The notes beneath the pieces were generated by a model that was not told the origin of the DNA, ran no database searches, and saw nothing but the letters and a program-made list of their open reading frames with translations. From Plectrocnemia conspersa (lineage: Eukaryota; Arthropoda; Insecta; Trichoptera; Polycentropodidae): a stretch of DNA of 64,000 nucleotides. This document shows, piece after piece, positions 1-46,832 of this stretch; the stretch's first letter is position 1, and the number at the start of each line of letters is the position of its first letter. A program made the translations under genes and the position numbers. Location: the NCBI GenBank assembly GCA_009617715.1, contig VTFK01000276.1:496001-560000 (forward strand), written 5' to 3'.

Positions 1-1069
1 CGCGACTTCAAAACGTAACGCCCTAACGATCGTTATTAACGGCCGTCCAAACAAGATCTGTGTTAAGAAATGTCGCATCATGGTATCGAATAAAAAATAG
101 CATATTGAAAATATCAACTAATAAATTTGACAAATTTAGTTGTTGATATTGTGAAGAACTAAAATAAGAACCGGTAAGTTGCTTGATATTATCTTATTTA
201 ACTAGTTTTCAAGTTATAAAACTACAATATATACCTGCGGTATATTACTGATAATAATGTATGTTTTATATTTATTTAATGGCATTACTTAATCCATTAA
301 CTAATATTTATTTCATGCTGCAAGCTTCTTACGTAGATTAAATATATTTTAGAGCAAGAAAACAACTTAATTTTGATTATGTAATGGATAACTACGTGTT
401 TTATTATACAGATATGTCATATTTTAAAGAACTACAGATTTCATCAGCATAAAAAAAATATTTTTTTACGCAGTATAAGATGTTGAGATTTATCTACTCA
501 ACTTATATCAATTTAGGAGCTCTATGGAATTGTATATCTTATATAATCACTTAGTGTGCAGTATCTTCGAACAACTTCTCTAGTCTAGTTGCCAAGTAAT
601 TCAATTCCTTACCCTTCCCTTCAACAATTGAACCAAACAACGGAGGCATTAAATCATCAGGTTTAGAAACGGACAAGAGTTTTTTAAAAAAAAAATTACA
701 GGCGTGAGAATTCAAATAGTGTACTACTAAATCATAAACCTCTGCGACAAAACTAGTCGGCATGTGATATATAAAAGGGTTTCTTTTTTTCAGAAAGGTA
801 TCCATCATAAGCGCCTTGAAAAATAATAACATGTGAATTCATAATTTCCATATAAACGGTATTTTTCAATCTATCCTAGAGACAAACGGCAACCTGTTTC
901 GAATCTCGGCCGTTCCACCGAAAGGGATAAGAAATAAAATCTCTTATTGAACAGACAAAACTGTTTTTCTATTATTTTTTTAAATGTTTATAATTGTTTG
1001 TATAATGATTATTATGATGCATTTGGAAAACCTGTCAAATCAGATTTGTAATAAAAACATTTTTTTATT

Positions 1070-1150
1070 AAATCAGACAGACGTAAGTCCAGTGCGTTAC
1101 AGCGGGCACAACTGTTTCAACTGAGTAAGTCAATCATACTTACTCAGATG
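1070..1150 (-). repeat. SINE tail fragment
   Basis: Read on the minus strand, this matches the 3' part of the tRNA-derived SINE at 26.86-27.19 kb: an ACTTACTCAGTTG-like block, a central CGCTGTAACGCACTGG block, then ACTTACGTCTG. It lacks the tRNA-like head. The same tail occurs at 23035-23140, 28970-29011 and 41290-41400, so this is a multi-copy family and not a chance match. Confidence 0.6.
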
Positions 1151-2942
1151 AAACAAATGTTTAATTAACTTTTAAACAATTAAAAGGCATTTTTTTTCTA
1201 ATTTAAAATAAGGTTATACCATGATAATAATCATGGTTATTACATATATCAAAATATTTTATTAATCAAAGTTATTATATAAAATGTGTTAATAAGCATA
1301 ATTATTACATCAAAACAAATAACAAAAAAAGCAAATCAAGTTCGATTGAATTTCAAGGTTCTGCAAATAGTTTTTTCTATTATAACAGCATATTTTAGTA
1401 CAAATTTTTACTACCAAATCGCACGGTCTTTATTTTTTTAAATAAACTAGAAAGTAATGCAGGAAGTATAATACTTTAGTTTTAATTCAAAAAAACAACG
1501 AGAATTGTAGACCTTTTGGTCAAAAATAACAGCGTCGTGATGCCTGGAATATTACATTCACATATTATATAACCCATTGCTTTTTTCTTTATTTTTCAGA
1601 TTAAGAAAATAATAAAAATACATTAACGAAATAAAGTCATATGTCACTATGCTAATAGTGCATTACAAAAATATAATATAATAATTGTATAATATATTTT
1701 CTTAGAATGGCAACACTTATTTTAAGTTTATTTTAAAATCATATTCATAAAAATTTGAAAAATAATATTTTGATTTTAAAAAAATACCGAAAACACAAAT
1801 TTATTCATAAACTCAAGGGTGAATTTTAACTGAAATATTTTTGTAGAATTCCTTTAAAGCAAATATGATTATTACACCTAGGTTAAGGGTCAAAAAAAAA
1901 TCTATTGGAAGCCTAATAAAAATCTAGAAAAAGCGCTAGACCATCATGCACGGATATAAACGTCCGCGGGGAAATTGGTTAATGCATGTTTTACGAATTA
2001 AAACGTTTGCATGGAGTAAATTGTTAAGTATTACTTGTAGTTAAAAATGTACATTTTCATTAATTATATATTTATAATTTATATATAGTCAGTCAGTTCA
2101 TTTATATTTTTACTGGTAAAAATATATATCTACCGTTGAAACAATAATTCAACTCGACATAATAATAATAATTAAAAGGTCAAAAGGAGACTATTATAGT
2201 GAATTGCCTACCTTTTTTGAACAATAATATTACAGCATAATCGCGTTTGTGCGAAGTAGTAAGAACCGACGTATATATAAAAAAAACATGTTGTCGGAAT
2301 GAACAAGGATTAATAATAGAAACCTCGTAAATATGGTGAAAATATGTTTGTATATTCTCGGTGAATTTGTGGGTGTATAAATATTCGCATGTACAGAAAA
2401 TAGCATGCGAATGTCTAAACTTAGAAAATACTTTATTTCCACGTTCCTATTTGTGAATTGCGTTTCAAATATAATATCCTTATTTTTGGACTAAATTATA
2501 AATTCTTTACTCATACACGTGCTTTAAGAAATGTATTTTTAGTAGCTATAAGCTTTCGGCTGTATCATGGAGAATTTCTGAGTTATATTCATAGACATAA
2601 CTGTATTTATTTTATTGAAAATAAAGTTTTAAAATGACTTTTTAATATTATATAATCCAGAAGTCATTATTTTTTTGACTGGTGAAATATTCTGTTTTTT
2701 TTTTAATATTTAATTAATGACAATGTCTATTTCTTGGGTTATATAATTTATATTTAATTGCTCGCTAAGATTATTTTAATTATAATCGTGAAAAATAATA
2801 TAAAAAAAACCTTTTTGGATTATCGAAAAATAAAAATAGACTTACATTGTTTTGTATTCTGCCAATTCCCTGCGTAATTATTCTTATCGGAGCGTGTTCT
2901 TAGATCACCAAAGCAAAGATAAATCAGCCGGCCGGTTAGAGT

Positions 2943-2976
2943 ACTATAAAATCGCAAAAAAATGTTAGTCATTCAA
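2943..2976 (+). promoter_or_regulatory. TATA box plus initiator, candidate promoter
   Basis: TATAAAA starts at 2945, and TCATTC, a match to the arthropod initiator TCAKTY, has its A at about 2971. The spacing of 26 bp is slightly shorter than usual. No convincing coding exon follows: the open frame at 2993-3223 would need a GTG start. This is a sequence match only. Confidence 0.3.
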
Positions 2977-3522
2977 ACACTTTCGATCTTCCGTGAAAGT
3001 ACGCATATTTTCTGCATGTATCTTACCTTTCAAAAATAAAGCGAGCGCAAGTGTCAAAAATTTTTGGTCATTCCTAGATCCATATTACAACCTTCCAAGA
3101 AGTATACATATTATGCATGAACTGGCCCTTACTGTATGCAGCGTTATAAAAAAGGCAGTGATTGTAAACCTTTTTAAAAAATCGTACAAATTTTTATATA
3201 ATAAAAAGTGCTTTACAAATTAGGAAAACAAATAAGAGATATATATACTTTTCATAACAGCCAGGTGATAGACACGGGGAAAAATGTGCAACGGGCCTTA
3301 CAATTAATAAGCCTCAATGTATAATGGACAGGAATAAATATATGAGGTGTTAATCGATTAATACATAGTTACTTAATTTTTTGAAAAAAACAAGAGAATG
3401 AACAAAAACGGTTGTTTATTTTTTATTTCTATGCGCGTCTTCTAATTCGTTCCGTGTTAATCAAAATTTGAATTCTAACAGCAAAATTAAATTCAAAGAT
3501 TTTATTTTGAGTACGGCTAAAG

Positions 3523-3714
3523 ATGGATGCAGAATTCAGTGGAATACATGAATACATTTCACCAGCTTGCCGTGCCTGTGCTGTCGAACCACCAGAAAGA
3601 CTTTCGGTTGAGCTGAAAAAACAACTGTCAATAAAAATAAAAAGTGTGAAGAAAAAAGTGAGAAGAAAATGTCGTGCTTGTTCTGCACAAGTGCGAAATT
3701 CCTCTTCATTTTGA
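3523..3714 (+). CDS. Small hypothetical ORF with two CxxC pairs
   Basis: A 63-codon ATG-initiated frame contains two CRAC motifs, near residues 17-20 and 50-53, separated by a Lys-rich stretch with a KKVRRKC run. It is less AT-rich than its surroundings. Two CxxC pairs could chelate zinc, but no zinc-binding family is recognised and no splice partner was found. About 130 bases downstream, ATTTGGTGAGTGC near 3860 would make a good donor, so the region could be a 5' exon of an unseen transcript. It may equally be chance. Confidence 0.2.
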   Translation: MDAEFSGIHEYISPACRACAVEPPERLSVELKKQLSIKIKSVKKKVRRKCRACSAQVRNSSSF

Positions 3715-4599
3715 CGTATGTTTTTATACGTATCAAAAAATGTGATTAGTGTAAATAATAAAAATAAATATAAATTGTGATATAGTGTAGTTTTTAAGTG
3801 CAATGATAAAAATAAATGTGTCAGTGACAGTTGTAAGCAGAAAAAGAACGCCGAAAAATTTGGTGAGTGCAAATTATTTTATATTATAAACGGATATTTT
3901 TTACAAGTTGTTTGTAAAAAAAAATTATAGAAGCATTTAAACATACATATTATTAAATTATAAATAACTAGTTTTTACCCATTGCAACCATTTTAAATTT
4001 ATACAAAATTTTAGGAATGAAAATACGTATTTATTCGTTCATGATTCTATTTTTTTTAAGTGCAATAATGTTATTATTTTTCTCAATTATTTTGCAATAA
4101 ATTAATACGGCGATAGTTGTAGCTTTTTTCCCCTGGATTCTTAACGTGTGAATCATTGCGTGTTATATAATTTAACTACAAATACAATAACATACATAAT
4201 TTTAGGTCGAAAAACTTTGTTAAATGATGTACTATCAACCGAGATGTTCCGATTTCTTTTGATTGGATTAGTTTTATCCTGAAATTTATTTCTGTTCAAG
4301 AAGTGTGACATCAAATATAATTTTTTATATGAAAATGATGGTCCATACATTTCATTAAAAAAAATTCAATGCAATAAGACGACTTTTGTACAAAAAATTT
4401 ATGTAAAATATATTTTATTTTTTATTTGATAGTACGTATAAAAGTATACTACCATTTCTGATTATCATATATAGAAAAAAATGATGGTTTCCTAGTATTT
4501 TTTTAATAAGAGAAAACGCATGACGCAAACCTCATGCCTGGGTTAACGGCCACTAAACAATGTTCTTTCAAGACTCGTATACGAGTCCTCGGACTATAA

Positions 4600-5111
4600 C
4601 CCTTTAGCGCGCAAAGGGCGAAAACGGTCGATATATCGACCGACGACATAACGGTCTATAATTCAATAGCTATTCATAATAAAATCTTCCTTAGCATCCC
4701 AATATGTCATCGAGGAAGCTCTTTCGTTGATATATCGACCATATGAAATTAAGTTGTTGCTATAGGCCAAAACACGATAAAATCAAAAATCAAAATAAAA
4801 CATTACAAAACTATAAAAGAATTATTTTTTAACAATATTTCTTTATATGTGTATATGTAATATATTTCAAACAATAAATTATATTTGTGTGCCAATATTT
4901 GATCGTTCATTATATAATAAACATATTTTTAAAATATCACCCTAAGTGGTCAAAGGTCGATATATCAACCGAAAAAATTTTCGAAATTTCCAAAAAAAAA
5001 ATTTTTTTTTTTAATTTTTTTTATTAAAATTACTTTTTATATATAATAAAAGTTCTAAAAAGTAATTTTTTAACCCTTAACTCCAAAATAATTAATTTGC
5101 GCGCTAAAGGG
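4600..5111. mobile_element. piggyBac-type MITE with GCGCGC termini, 512 bp
   Basis: The element begins CCCTTTAGCGCGCAAA and ends TTTGCGCGCTAAAGGG, giving 16 bp perfect terminal inverted repeats. It is flanked on both sides by ATAA (4596-4599 and 5112-5115), a one-base variant of the TTAA target of the piggyBac superfamily, and CCC(T/Y) termini are typical of that group. There is no transposase frame. Internally the palindrome GGTCGATATATCGACC or a one-arm variant occurs three times, near 4626, 4728 and 4953. It is a non-autonomous element; the superfamily call rests on ends and target only. Confidence 0.75.
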
Positions 5112-5168
5112 ATAAGCTGTTAATAAAATATTTTTAAATTCCTCACTTTTGAATTTGTTGATGTATAC

Positions 5169-7209
5169 CAGGGATTACCAACCCTGTTGCTAGCATAATA
5201 GGCTCTGTAATCTCATTTAAATCAAAACTGGTCTTGTGGATTCATCTGCAGATGAAGTCTTTCGTGCATTTCCCAAATGTCAGGTAGATATGAATTCAAC
5301 GTGTCATTATTTCTTAATCACCTACAAAAAATGATTTCAGCAGTTTATTATCATCGAGACAATGATCTCCTTTTTTATCAATCATTTTACAATGAACTGC
5401 AATGGCAAAAATCACACTGACTTTGAGATTGATATTATAATTTTTATATAACGTTTATTTTGTATGTATCAGGCAACCATACATGCTTAACATTTTACAG
5501 AATATAAGCAAAAAAAATTATATTTTAAAATGATTTTCAATACTTGTTTAGAATGACGGCGCCACGCTCAAAAAGTATTTAGTACTCCCTACTGCGTCTC
5601 ATTGCTGAGTTTGACAATAATTTGGCCCTAACGGCTACGAAAACGGGCAACAACGTTTTGCTACATTAATACGTTTTAAAGCGAGCGTTGGTAAAAACAT
5701 TTAAGCCATTTATGTAAGGTACATCTTGTTGTCAATATATACAATACTCTTTTTAAATAGATTCGTTTCAGATATGGTATGTTCGCTTGCTGCCGCTCAC
5801 GTTTGTAGCAAAACATTGTTGGCCGCTTTCGTAACCATTAGGACCAAACCAGCAATGTGACGCAGTGGAATTGCTTTTTGAGCTATTAGTGATCCAAGGA
5901 CCACCGATTGGCGACCACTATCATAGAGGATGCGAATAACTGACGGTTCGTCAAAGTGAAATGCGTTTATCATAACGAAGCTTTATCACAGACGTCCTTT
6001 GCGTGTAAAATATACGCTTACGTATTAAATATATTAGTTTTTTCTTATTTTATTCAGAAAACCCTTTAAATAACTTATTTCAAGTATATCCCTTACTTAG
6101 ATTCACACATATATTTTATTTATCTTTAGCAGTACTTTTTTTTTTTTCTTATCTACCTTTAAATTATGTTTTAAATTTGTTTTATAGATTCTGTTTTGTA
6201 ATTTTCTAACTTACACTTTGATTGTGTTTATATTAAGGCATTGTATTTACAATGTCCTTAATCCTTCAAATGGTTTGTAATCTTCATCAATCTTCATGTT
6301 TCATTCATACAATTTTCAATTTCATTTTTCGACGTCTCATACAAAATATTTTTTGACTGTCTTAGAACACACGCGTACTATTTTATTATTATTTTCTATG
6401 GACTCTTCTTCTTAAAACATCCGACAATCTTGTTTTGAATGAGATCCAAATTTATTTCTCTCCGTTGACCACATTCTTTTACACCATGGCAATCCGACTG
6501 TCATAATCTCAATCTGTTGCATTTTCTCACGTCCAGAAATGCGCTTTTGTTGTGTTCTTGTATTGTCCTTTACACGCGTACTTGGTGATTAAACGATATT
6601 TTTAACTAATAATTAATGAAACGATAAAATAGTTAGGCTAAAATAAAAATTAGGTTATTGATTTTATATACACTTAAAATACAGTTTGACAAAAAAGTAA
6701 ATAAATATTTTTTTGCTATTCAATAAATATTTTTTTAATAATTTTATAAATAACGTCATATAAATACAAATCATCATTAAATTGTCTATTTAATGTCGTA
6801 CTTGGCAATATACACAAATAGTTTGTTTCGGTTTAATTATAATTAGATTCCGCAAGTCCCAAGTTTGTATTTTGTGTTAATGATAGTTGTAAGTCCCTGG
6901 CATAGTTCCATCCAAACAATATAATCGTGGTGGGTCGTAACTTCCCATATTTTGTAGATAAATTGTATAAGATTTTTATTATTGTCTTATTACAAATATG
7001 ATCATGATGCCACGATGGCCATTATACAAAAAAAGAAATAATACAATTTAATATTTAAGAAAATAATTAAAATAAAGTTATGGTTCACACTAGGGCTTGC
7101 AATACCGGTATTGGTGCAAAAATATTTTTTTTTGCCCAAAATTTTAAGCCCACTTTAATTTGAAATATATACAATCTGGCCCTTCATAAAATAAGTTTGT
7201 CGACCCCTG
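5169..7209. mobile_element. Candidate decayed hAT element
   Basis: The left end reads CAGGGATTACCAACCC and the right end, on the minus strand, CAGGGGTCGACAAACTT. Both resemble the CAGGGGTCGGCAAACT-type termini of many hAT elements. The flanking octamers ATGTATAC (5161-5168) and ATATAGAT (7210-7217) agree at only 5 of 8 positions, so the target duplication is weak. The interior has no intact frame. A minus-strand stretch near 6420-6530 reads partly open (KMQQIEIMTVGLPWCK) but I cannot assign it. The two ends may belong to different insertions. Confidence 0.4.
5566..5921. mobile_element. Imperfect inverted-repeat (fold-back) element, hAT-like end
   Basis: Arms at about 5566-5664 and 5805-5883 are inverted copies of each other: both read GCTCAAAAAG, then GCGTC(T/A)CATTGCTG, then a shared block ending GTTTTGCTAC. 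The loop is about 140 bases. Beyond the right arm, minus-strand sequence ending at 5921 reads like the ATAGTGGTCGCCAATCGGTGG start of hAT elements. The left arm lacks this end. It looks like a non-autonomous palindromic hAT derivative lying within a larger block of hAT-like debris. Confidence 0.55.
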
Positions 7210-7929
7210 ATATAGATTATATGGAACTTTATGACACTAAATGGCAGACGGTTGATGGAAGCTCATCTCCATAAAGAATTTAATTCGTATAGATATAAAG
7301 TGTCTGCAAAATATACTTTTCTTCTATAATATGTTTTATTTTCCATGCTTTCAAATTAGCACAACTTAATAATAAAAAGTATAGCTTTTAATTACGATGG
7401 ATAAAAAAATGTGATGTTTTGTTTAGTATTATTATTATTATTGTCATAATTCTTAAACAATTTCTATCATCAGCTGTTAAAACAAATAACTTCCTTGAAT
7501 ATTTTATATGTATGTAAACATTGGAATTGAAGAAACATTAATTATCGTTATCGATATGCATATTAAACAGTAAAGTTGTAAACATTGAATTCCTCGGAAT
7601 AAATTAAAAATGACGTATATAAATATTCTATTATAAAACCATATTGACTAGAAAATAGATGTTTTCATATTACAAAAAAATATTGTTTGTATTCATATAC
7701 TGAAGGTTTAGAAATAAGTTTTATTGTGAAGTTCTTAGATTTATTTTGAAAATAGTAATTTTTATGTTGCGTGGTTTTAATGAGGTTTATTTAAATACCA
7801 AATCATCTAAATTTTATATTTTTTTTAAATTAAGAATATGTGATTATTTTCTTTCTTTTTATGACATTAATCCATCTGTATTTTTTTTAAATTACTTATA
7901 AAAATTAAGAATATAAAAAAATAGCAATA

Positions 7930-8760
7930 AAGATTTTATTGCTTTTGACGTGAATTTTTGCCTTCTGAGAAGTGATAATTGTTTTTGCGCCCTCCTATTG
8001 ACCAAAATTCTATTTGAATACTTTTTTATCATTGCTCTCATATTAAAAGTCTGTATTAATATTGGTAAGGATAGCTATCATATTTTTTTTAAATAGTGTA
8101 ATATCGAAGTGCAGACAGACTATTTATACTTCTTATTTTGCTTAATTACCCCTGAGTTAGTCTTATTTGTATTTTGCACTTGACTAATTACAGTTTTAGA
8201 ACTTCATTAGGTCATGTTAGATTTGGATAATTTGGGTAGGTTAGGTTTGGGTTTGAACAACAAAAGTCAAATTGAGTTACATAGAATTTAGTAATAAATA
8301 TTTTAAGTGTATTTATTATATTTTTCTAAATGTATTTCTCACTCATGCAGAATTACGTAGGTTAGGTTTGGGTTTGAACAGCAAATGGACGTTTCGCAAT
8401 TGTCAAATTGAGTTTCATAGACATTTTAGAGCAGCATATTATCAGTTAAATTACATTTTCGCTAGTAGAAATATATATCTACTGGTGAAAATGTAATTGG
8501 ACTTTGCTAGTGAAAATATAACTTTACCAAAAAATACACATTCGCCGTAACATTTATACATCGTATGTAAATAAATAATTTTTAAGTATGTAAATATATA
8601 TATAATATATAGAAATGTTGAAGTCATATATTTTACTAGCACCTGCTAGATAATTTATATTATCACTAGTAAAAATATATATCTACTTGTGAAAATGTGT
8701 TCCGATATGATTTCACTGAAACGACATATTTTAAAAAATATTTTCAGGATAGATTCGCGA
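7930..8760 (+). repeat. Dispersed element, family 'GGTTTGGGTTTGAAC', copy A
   Basis: About 830 bp that recur, inverted, at 51.49-52.24 kb, and in part at 16.47-16.85 kb (inverted) and 9.16-9.31 kb (direct). Shared blocks in order are TTTTATTGCTTTTGACGTG, a TCTGAGAAG block, CTCCTATTGNCCAAAATTC, GGTAAGGATAGCTATCATA, GGTTAGGTTTGGGTTTGAAC, several CTACTGGTGAAAATGTA-like half palindromes, and GATTTCACTGAAACGACATA. No coding frame and no clear terminal inverted repeat was found. It is a non-autonomous element of unknown class. Confidence 0.7.
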
Positions 8761-9157
8761 CTGTTTTTTTCTAGACTTTATTTTATGAATAAGCACATGA
8801 AATTGAATGTATTAATTATTTATTCTGCTGCATTAAGTCCAGTTGTTAAATTGTCGATAATATGATATATAAAAACATTAACTTTATATAATTCAGTTGA
8901 TACTGTTGTTGATTTTTCGTTATTTCTTTGCTTCTTCTTTAGATTCGATCTGAAAATTCAGATCGAATACCTAAATTTACTGCTTCTAATTTACATTCAT
9001 TGAATATTCAATAAATTGCAAAGGAGCCGCGTCAAAAAACTACAATCTGTCCCTTTCAATAATAATGTTTATTGTGAAAGTACTACCTAGAAAGTGGGTG
9101 TTTTTGAAGGCAATGTTCCGCTCCTTTTATTTCTTGTATGATATGTATAAAAAAAAG

Positions 9158-9310
9158 GGTAAAATATAAAATATAACTTCACTAATAAATACACATTCTT
9201 TGTAACATTTATACATCGCATATAAATAAGTTGAAATTAATTACTAGCACATGATTTCACCAAAATGACATATTTAAATAATTCAAAACTGTTTTTTTTT
9301 TAATTTTATG
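9158..9310 (+). repeat. Fragment of the copy A family
   Basis: This matches the distal part of the 7.93-8.76 kb element in the same orientation: an AAATATAACTT start, AATACACATTC, GTAACATTTATACATCG, then GATTTCACCAAAATGACATA and the CTGTTTTTTTT end. The proximal half is absent. Confidence 0.55.
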
Positions 9311-9679
9311 AAGGATAAATTGAGAATTTCTGGTTTAGAATCAGGAAAATCGTTTCAGTTTTTTAATGGGGGGGGGGGAGCAAAAGTTGCTTAGTCAATG
9401 GTCGTTTTTTTATATTTCGATTTCATTAAAATGTATAGTATTTCATTAAATGACATGCCCCACCGGTACCTTCCAAATGACGATTCTACAAAAATTTTGT
9501 ATAAAAAACATAGTATTATTATATACAGTGCTTCACTCTTTGTCTATTTTAGGGTAGATCCATTTCAAGGATAATGTTGTTTAGTATGATTAAATATATT
9601 TGCCCCCACTGTGCGGCGCCCAGATGCCACTGCACGCACGATTAGTTTGCGTAATAAATAAATAAATATTTTTTAATTA

Positions 9680-9851
9680 AATCGGCGCGCATGCGCCGCG
9701 TTATTCACTCTATGGGAAGAACTGGCGGTTGCTGGTGGGGCGGCACAGTAAGCGCTCGGCGGCAGCGGCAGCAGCAACAGCAGCAGCAGCAGCAACAGCG
9801 GCAGCAGCGGCAACGGCAGTCGGTAGCAGTCGGTGTCGTGTAGTGGTCGCG
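9680..9851 (+). promoter_or_regulatory. Promoter and 5' leader of the LRR gene
   Basis: A sharp switch from AT-rich to GC-rich DNA occurs at about 9680. The perfect palindrome GCGCATGCGC at 9687-9696 matches the core of the NRF-1 (insect Ewg) site. Between 9760 and 9826 lies a CAG/CGG-type trinucleotide run. The frame is open upstream of the chosen start from 9729 and would encode an Ala/Thr-rich run. I treat that as leader because the ATG at 9852 begins a clean signal peptide. Confidence 0.5.
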
Positions 9852-44812
<34,961 letters not shown>

Positions 44813-45103
44813 GCGAAACAATCTTATGTGTTAACTGATCGTCGAGTCAAAATTTTGTTATGAACATTTTATATAATTACATATATATTGAAAAGATAAC
44901 AAAATTACATTATTTATAAATTTTAAGCAATCTATAGATATGTATTTATGTTATTATATACAAATGTGAACGCTTTAAGTGTAAAAACGTATATTGTTGT
45001 ACACCAAACACTTATTGATTTAATATGGTATATAAAAAAACATGTTGTTATTCAAAATTTAAGTAAATATGTATGATTTTTTAAATTAACGTGTTTTTTT
45101 ATG

Positions 45104-45363
<260 letters not shown>

Positions 45364-45367
45364 GTAC

Positions 45368-45398
<31 letters not shown>

Positions 45399-45804
45399 AC
45401 GTATTATATACAGAGTTTACAAAGGCTGCCTACTCCAACTGAGGTGTCTCTGCATATAGGTACTGTAGGAAATGTGTTGTTGATTATATAATATTAAATA
45501 AAAAATAAGTTGTACATAAATTTTATTACCCTAAAATAAATAAATAATATTATAATATTAGTGTTTGATTATTTCGTGAGATTTTTTTTATTTTAGTGTC
45601 TTTCCGTTATCTCAAATATTAGTATAATTTTTACTAAATTTATTTTGCTTACTATTGGCCTAAATAAGAAGATAGTGCTACCTCAGACCAAGGTCTCAAG
45701 GTCAAAAAATATAATAAAAATGCAATATTTTTTTCGTTTATTCATATAAAAATAATCTGCACAATAAATAATTTCCTAAAAATACTGGTGTTAGGTTTTG
45801 TTAA

Positions 45805-46240
45805 GTGTTGAAATCTAGTCGGGGGTCGCCATTTCAAGGCTTAGTAACCGTAAGAGGTGTGACTTCGCAGATGGAAATTGGAGATAATTTATCCGTTAAA
45901 ATTACATGTATTGCGAGTTACTATAATGGACGTGATCGTTTTCTCCGTGCGGTGGTGGAGAAGCCGGCAGAAGGATGATGTCAGTGGAAGGTAGGTGAGG
46001 CGGCCTTGTAGGTGAGGCAGCGACGGTGTAGTGGAGGTTGCTCCCTCTGTTGCAGTGGTGTCTGGTGAAGTCCCTCTCTGATGATGGCGGTACATGACCG
46101 TATAATCCTCGTCTACGGGCCGTATCTTGATTCTGTTGTTTCCCTGTTTTTTTTCGATACAAGCTCTCACTACCTGGACTGAATGTAGCTGTGAATTCAG
46201 CGGACTCTTTGGAAGCACCGAATATCGTTGCTGGGAAGGT
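45805..46240 (-). mobile_element. GC-rich patch, possible LTR/leader of a retroelement
   Basis: This is one of the few GC-rich intergenic patches. It holds two overlapping minus-strand frames (45889-46218 and 45902-46162) rich in Pro, Thr and His. On the minus strand, TGGCGACCCCCGAC follows an ACTAAGCCTTGAA stretch. Such a TGGCGACCC box can serve as a tRNA primer site next to an LTR. No paired LTR and no gag/pol were found in the window. A transcribed exon of an unrelated gene is the alternative. Confidence 0.3.
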
Positions 46241-46689
46241 TCAGTTAATCTCTAAATGGGTTTTGCGAAATAGAAGAATATCTAGAAAATTTTCCATTTT
46301 GAAAAATTGTGCGAGATATATATTTCATAAACAAAAATCAAATATTATATGGAAATTCAAATGACCAGATAAAAATAACAGTTTTCAGTTCCTTAAAAAT
46401 CGTACGGTTCCGTACAATTTTTAAGTATACCCCCCAATAACACGGTAAATTAGGGACGTGCTATTTGGATGCTAAATAAATTATTAAAATAATAATTAGT
46501 TTTTAAAAACTAAACCATAGTAAATTCATTATTTCTAAATGTCATTGTTGAAACTCCCACAAAAAACAATAACTGAAGCTAAAAATCTTGATAGCCTTTA
46601 GTTAAGTTGTAAAAAATATTTAAAACCTTAATTCTAATTTTAGAATTGATTTCCTTCCGTTTAATTATTTTTTAGTTTACCTTCCTATT

Positions 46690-46832
46690 GTATTTTTATA
46701 TCTGGTAGCCCTAGCCGTAGCTGACAATTGAGATCAATATCACTTGGCGCTCTGGCAACACTGTGGCGCATAACGTATATGTATAACAAGTACCGGTTTT
46801 GATCGCCTATCACGCGCAAACAACAAATCGAG
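46690..46832 (+). promoter_or_regulatory. Upstream region and 5' leader of the PRXL2-type gene
   Basis: The 140 bases before the ATG are less AT-rich than the flanks (CTTGGCGCTCTGGCAACACT, GTACCGG, CACGCGC). There is no clear TATA box at a usual distance. I infer the promoter/leader only from position and base composition. Confidence 0.35.

Larger units (their letters stand above)
1..4599. other. Upstream intergenic DNA, no supported gene
   Basis: This AT-rich stretch holds only short open frames, none of which I recognise. A 93-codon minus-strand frame at 551-832 has no splice context or family resemblance that I can see. The exceptions are a SINE tail fragment near 1070-1150, a TATA/initiator pair near 2945-2975 and a small frame with paired cysteines at 3523-3714, listed separately. 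The first ~60 bases and 890-935 are richer in CpG than the rest and could belong to an exon or promoter of a gene outside the window. I cannot show this. Confidence 0.5.

Noticed and set aside
8225..8380. TTAGG-like telomeric repeat (GGTTAGGTT)
   Set aside because: Only one or two imperfect units occur and they are part of the dispersed 830 bp family.
9729..9851. Upstream in-frame start adding 41 Ala/Thr-rich residues to the LRR protein
   Set aside because: It would bury the clean signal peptide that starts at 9852 and derives from a trinucleotide repeat in the leader.
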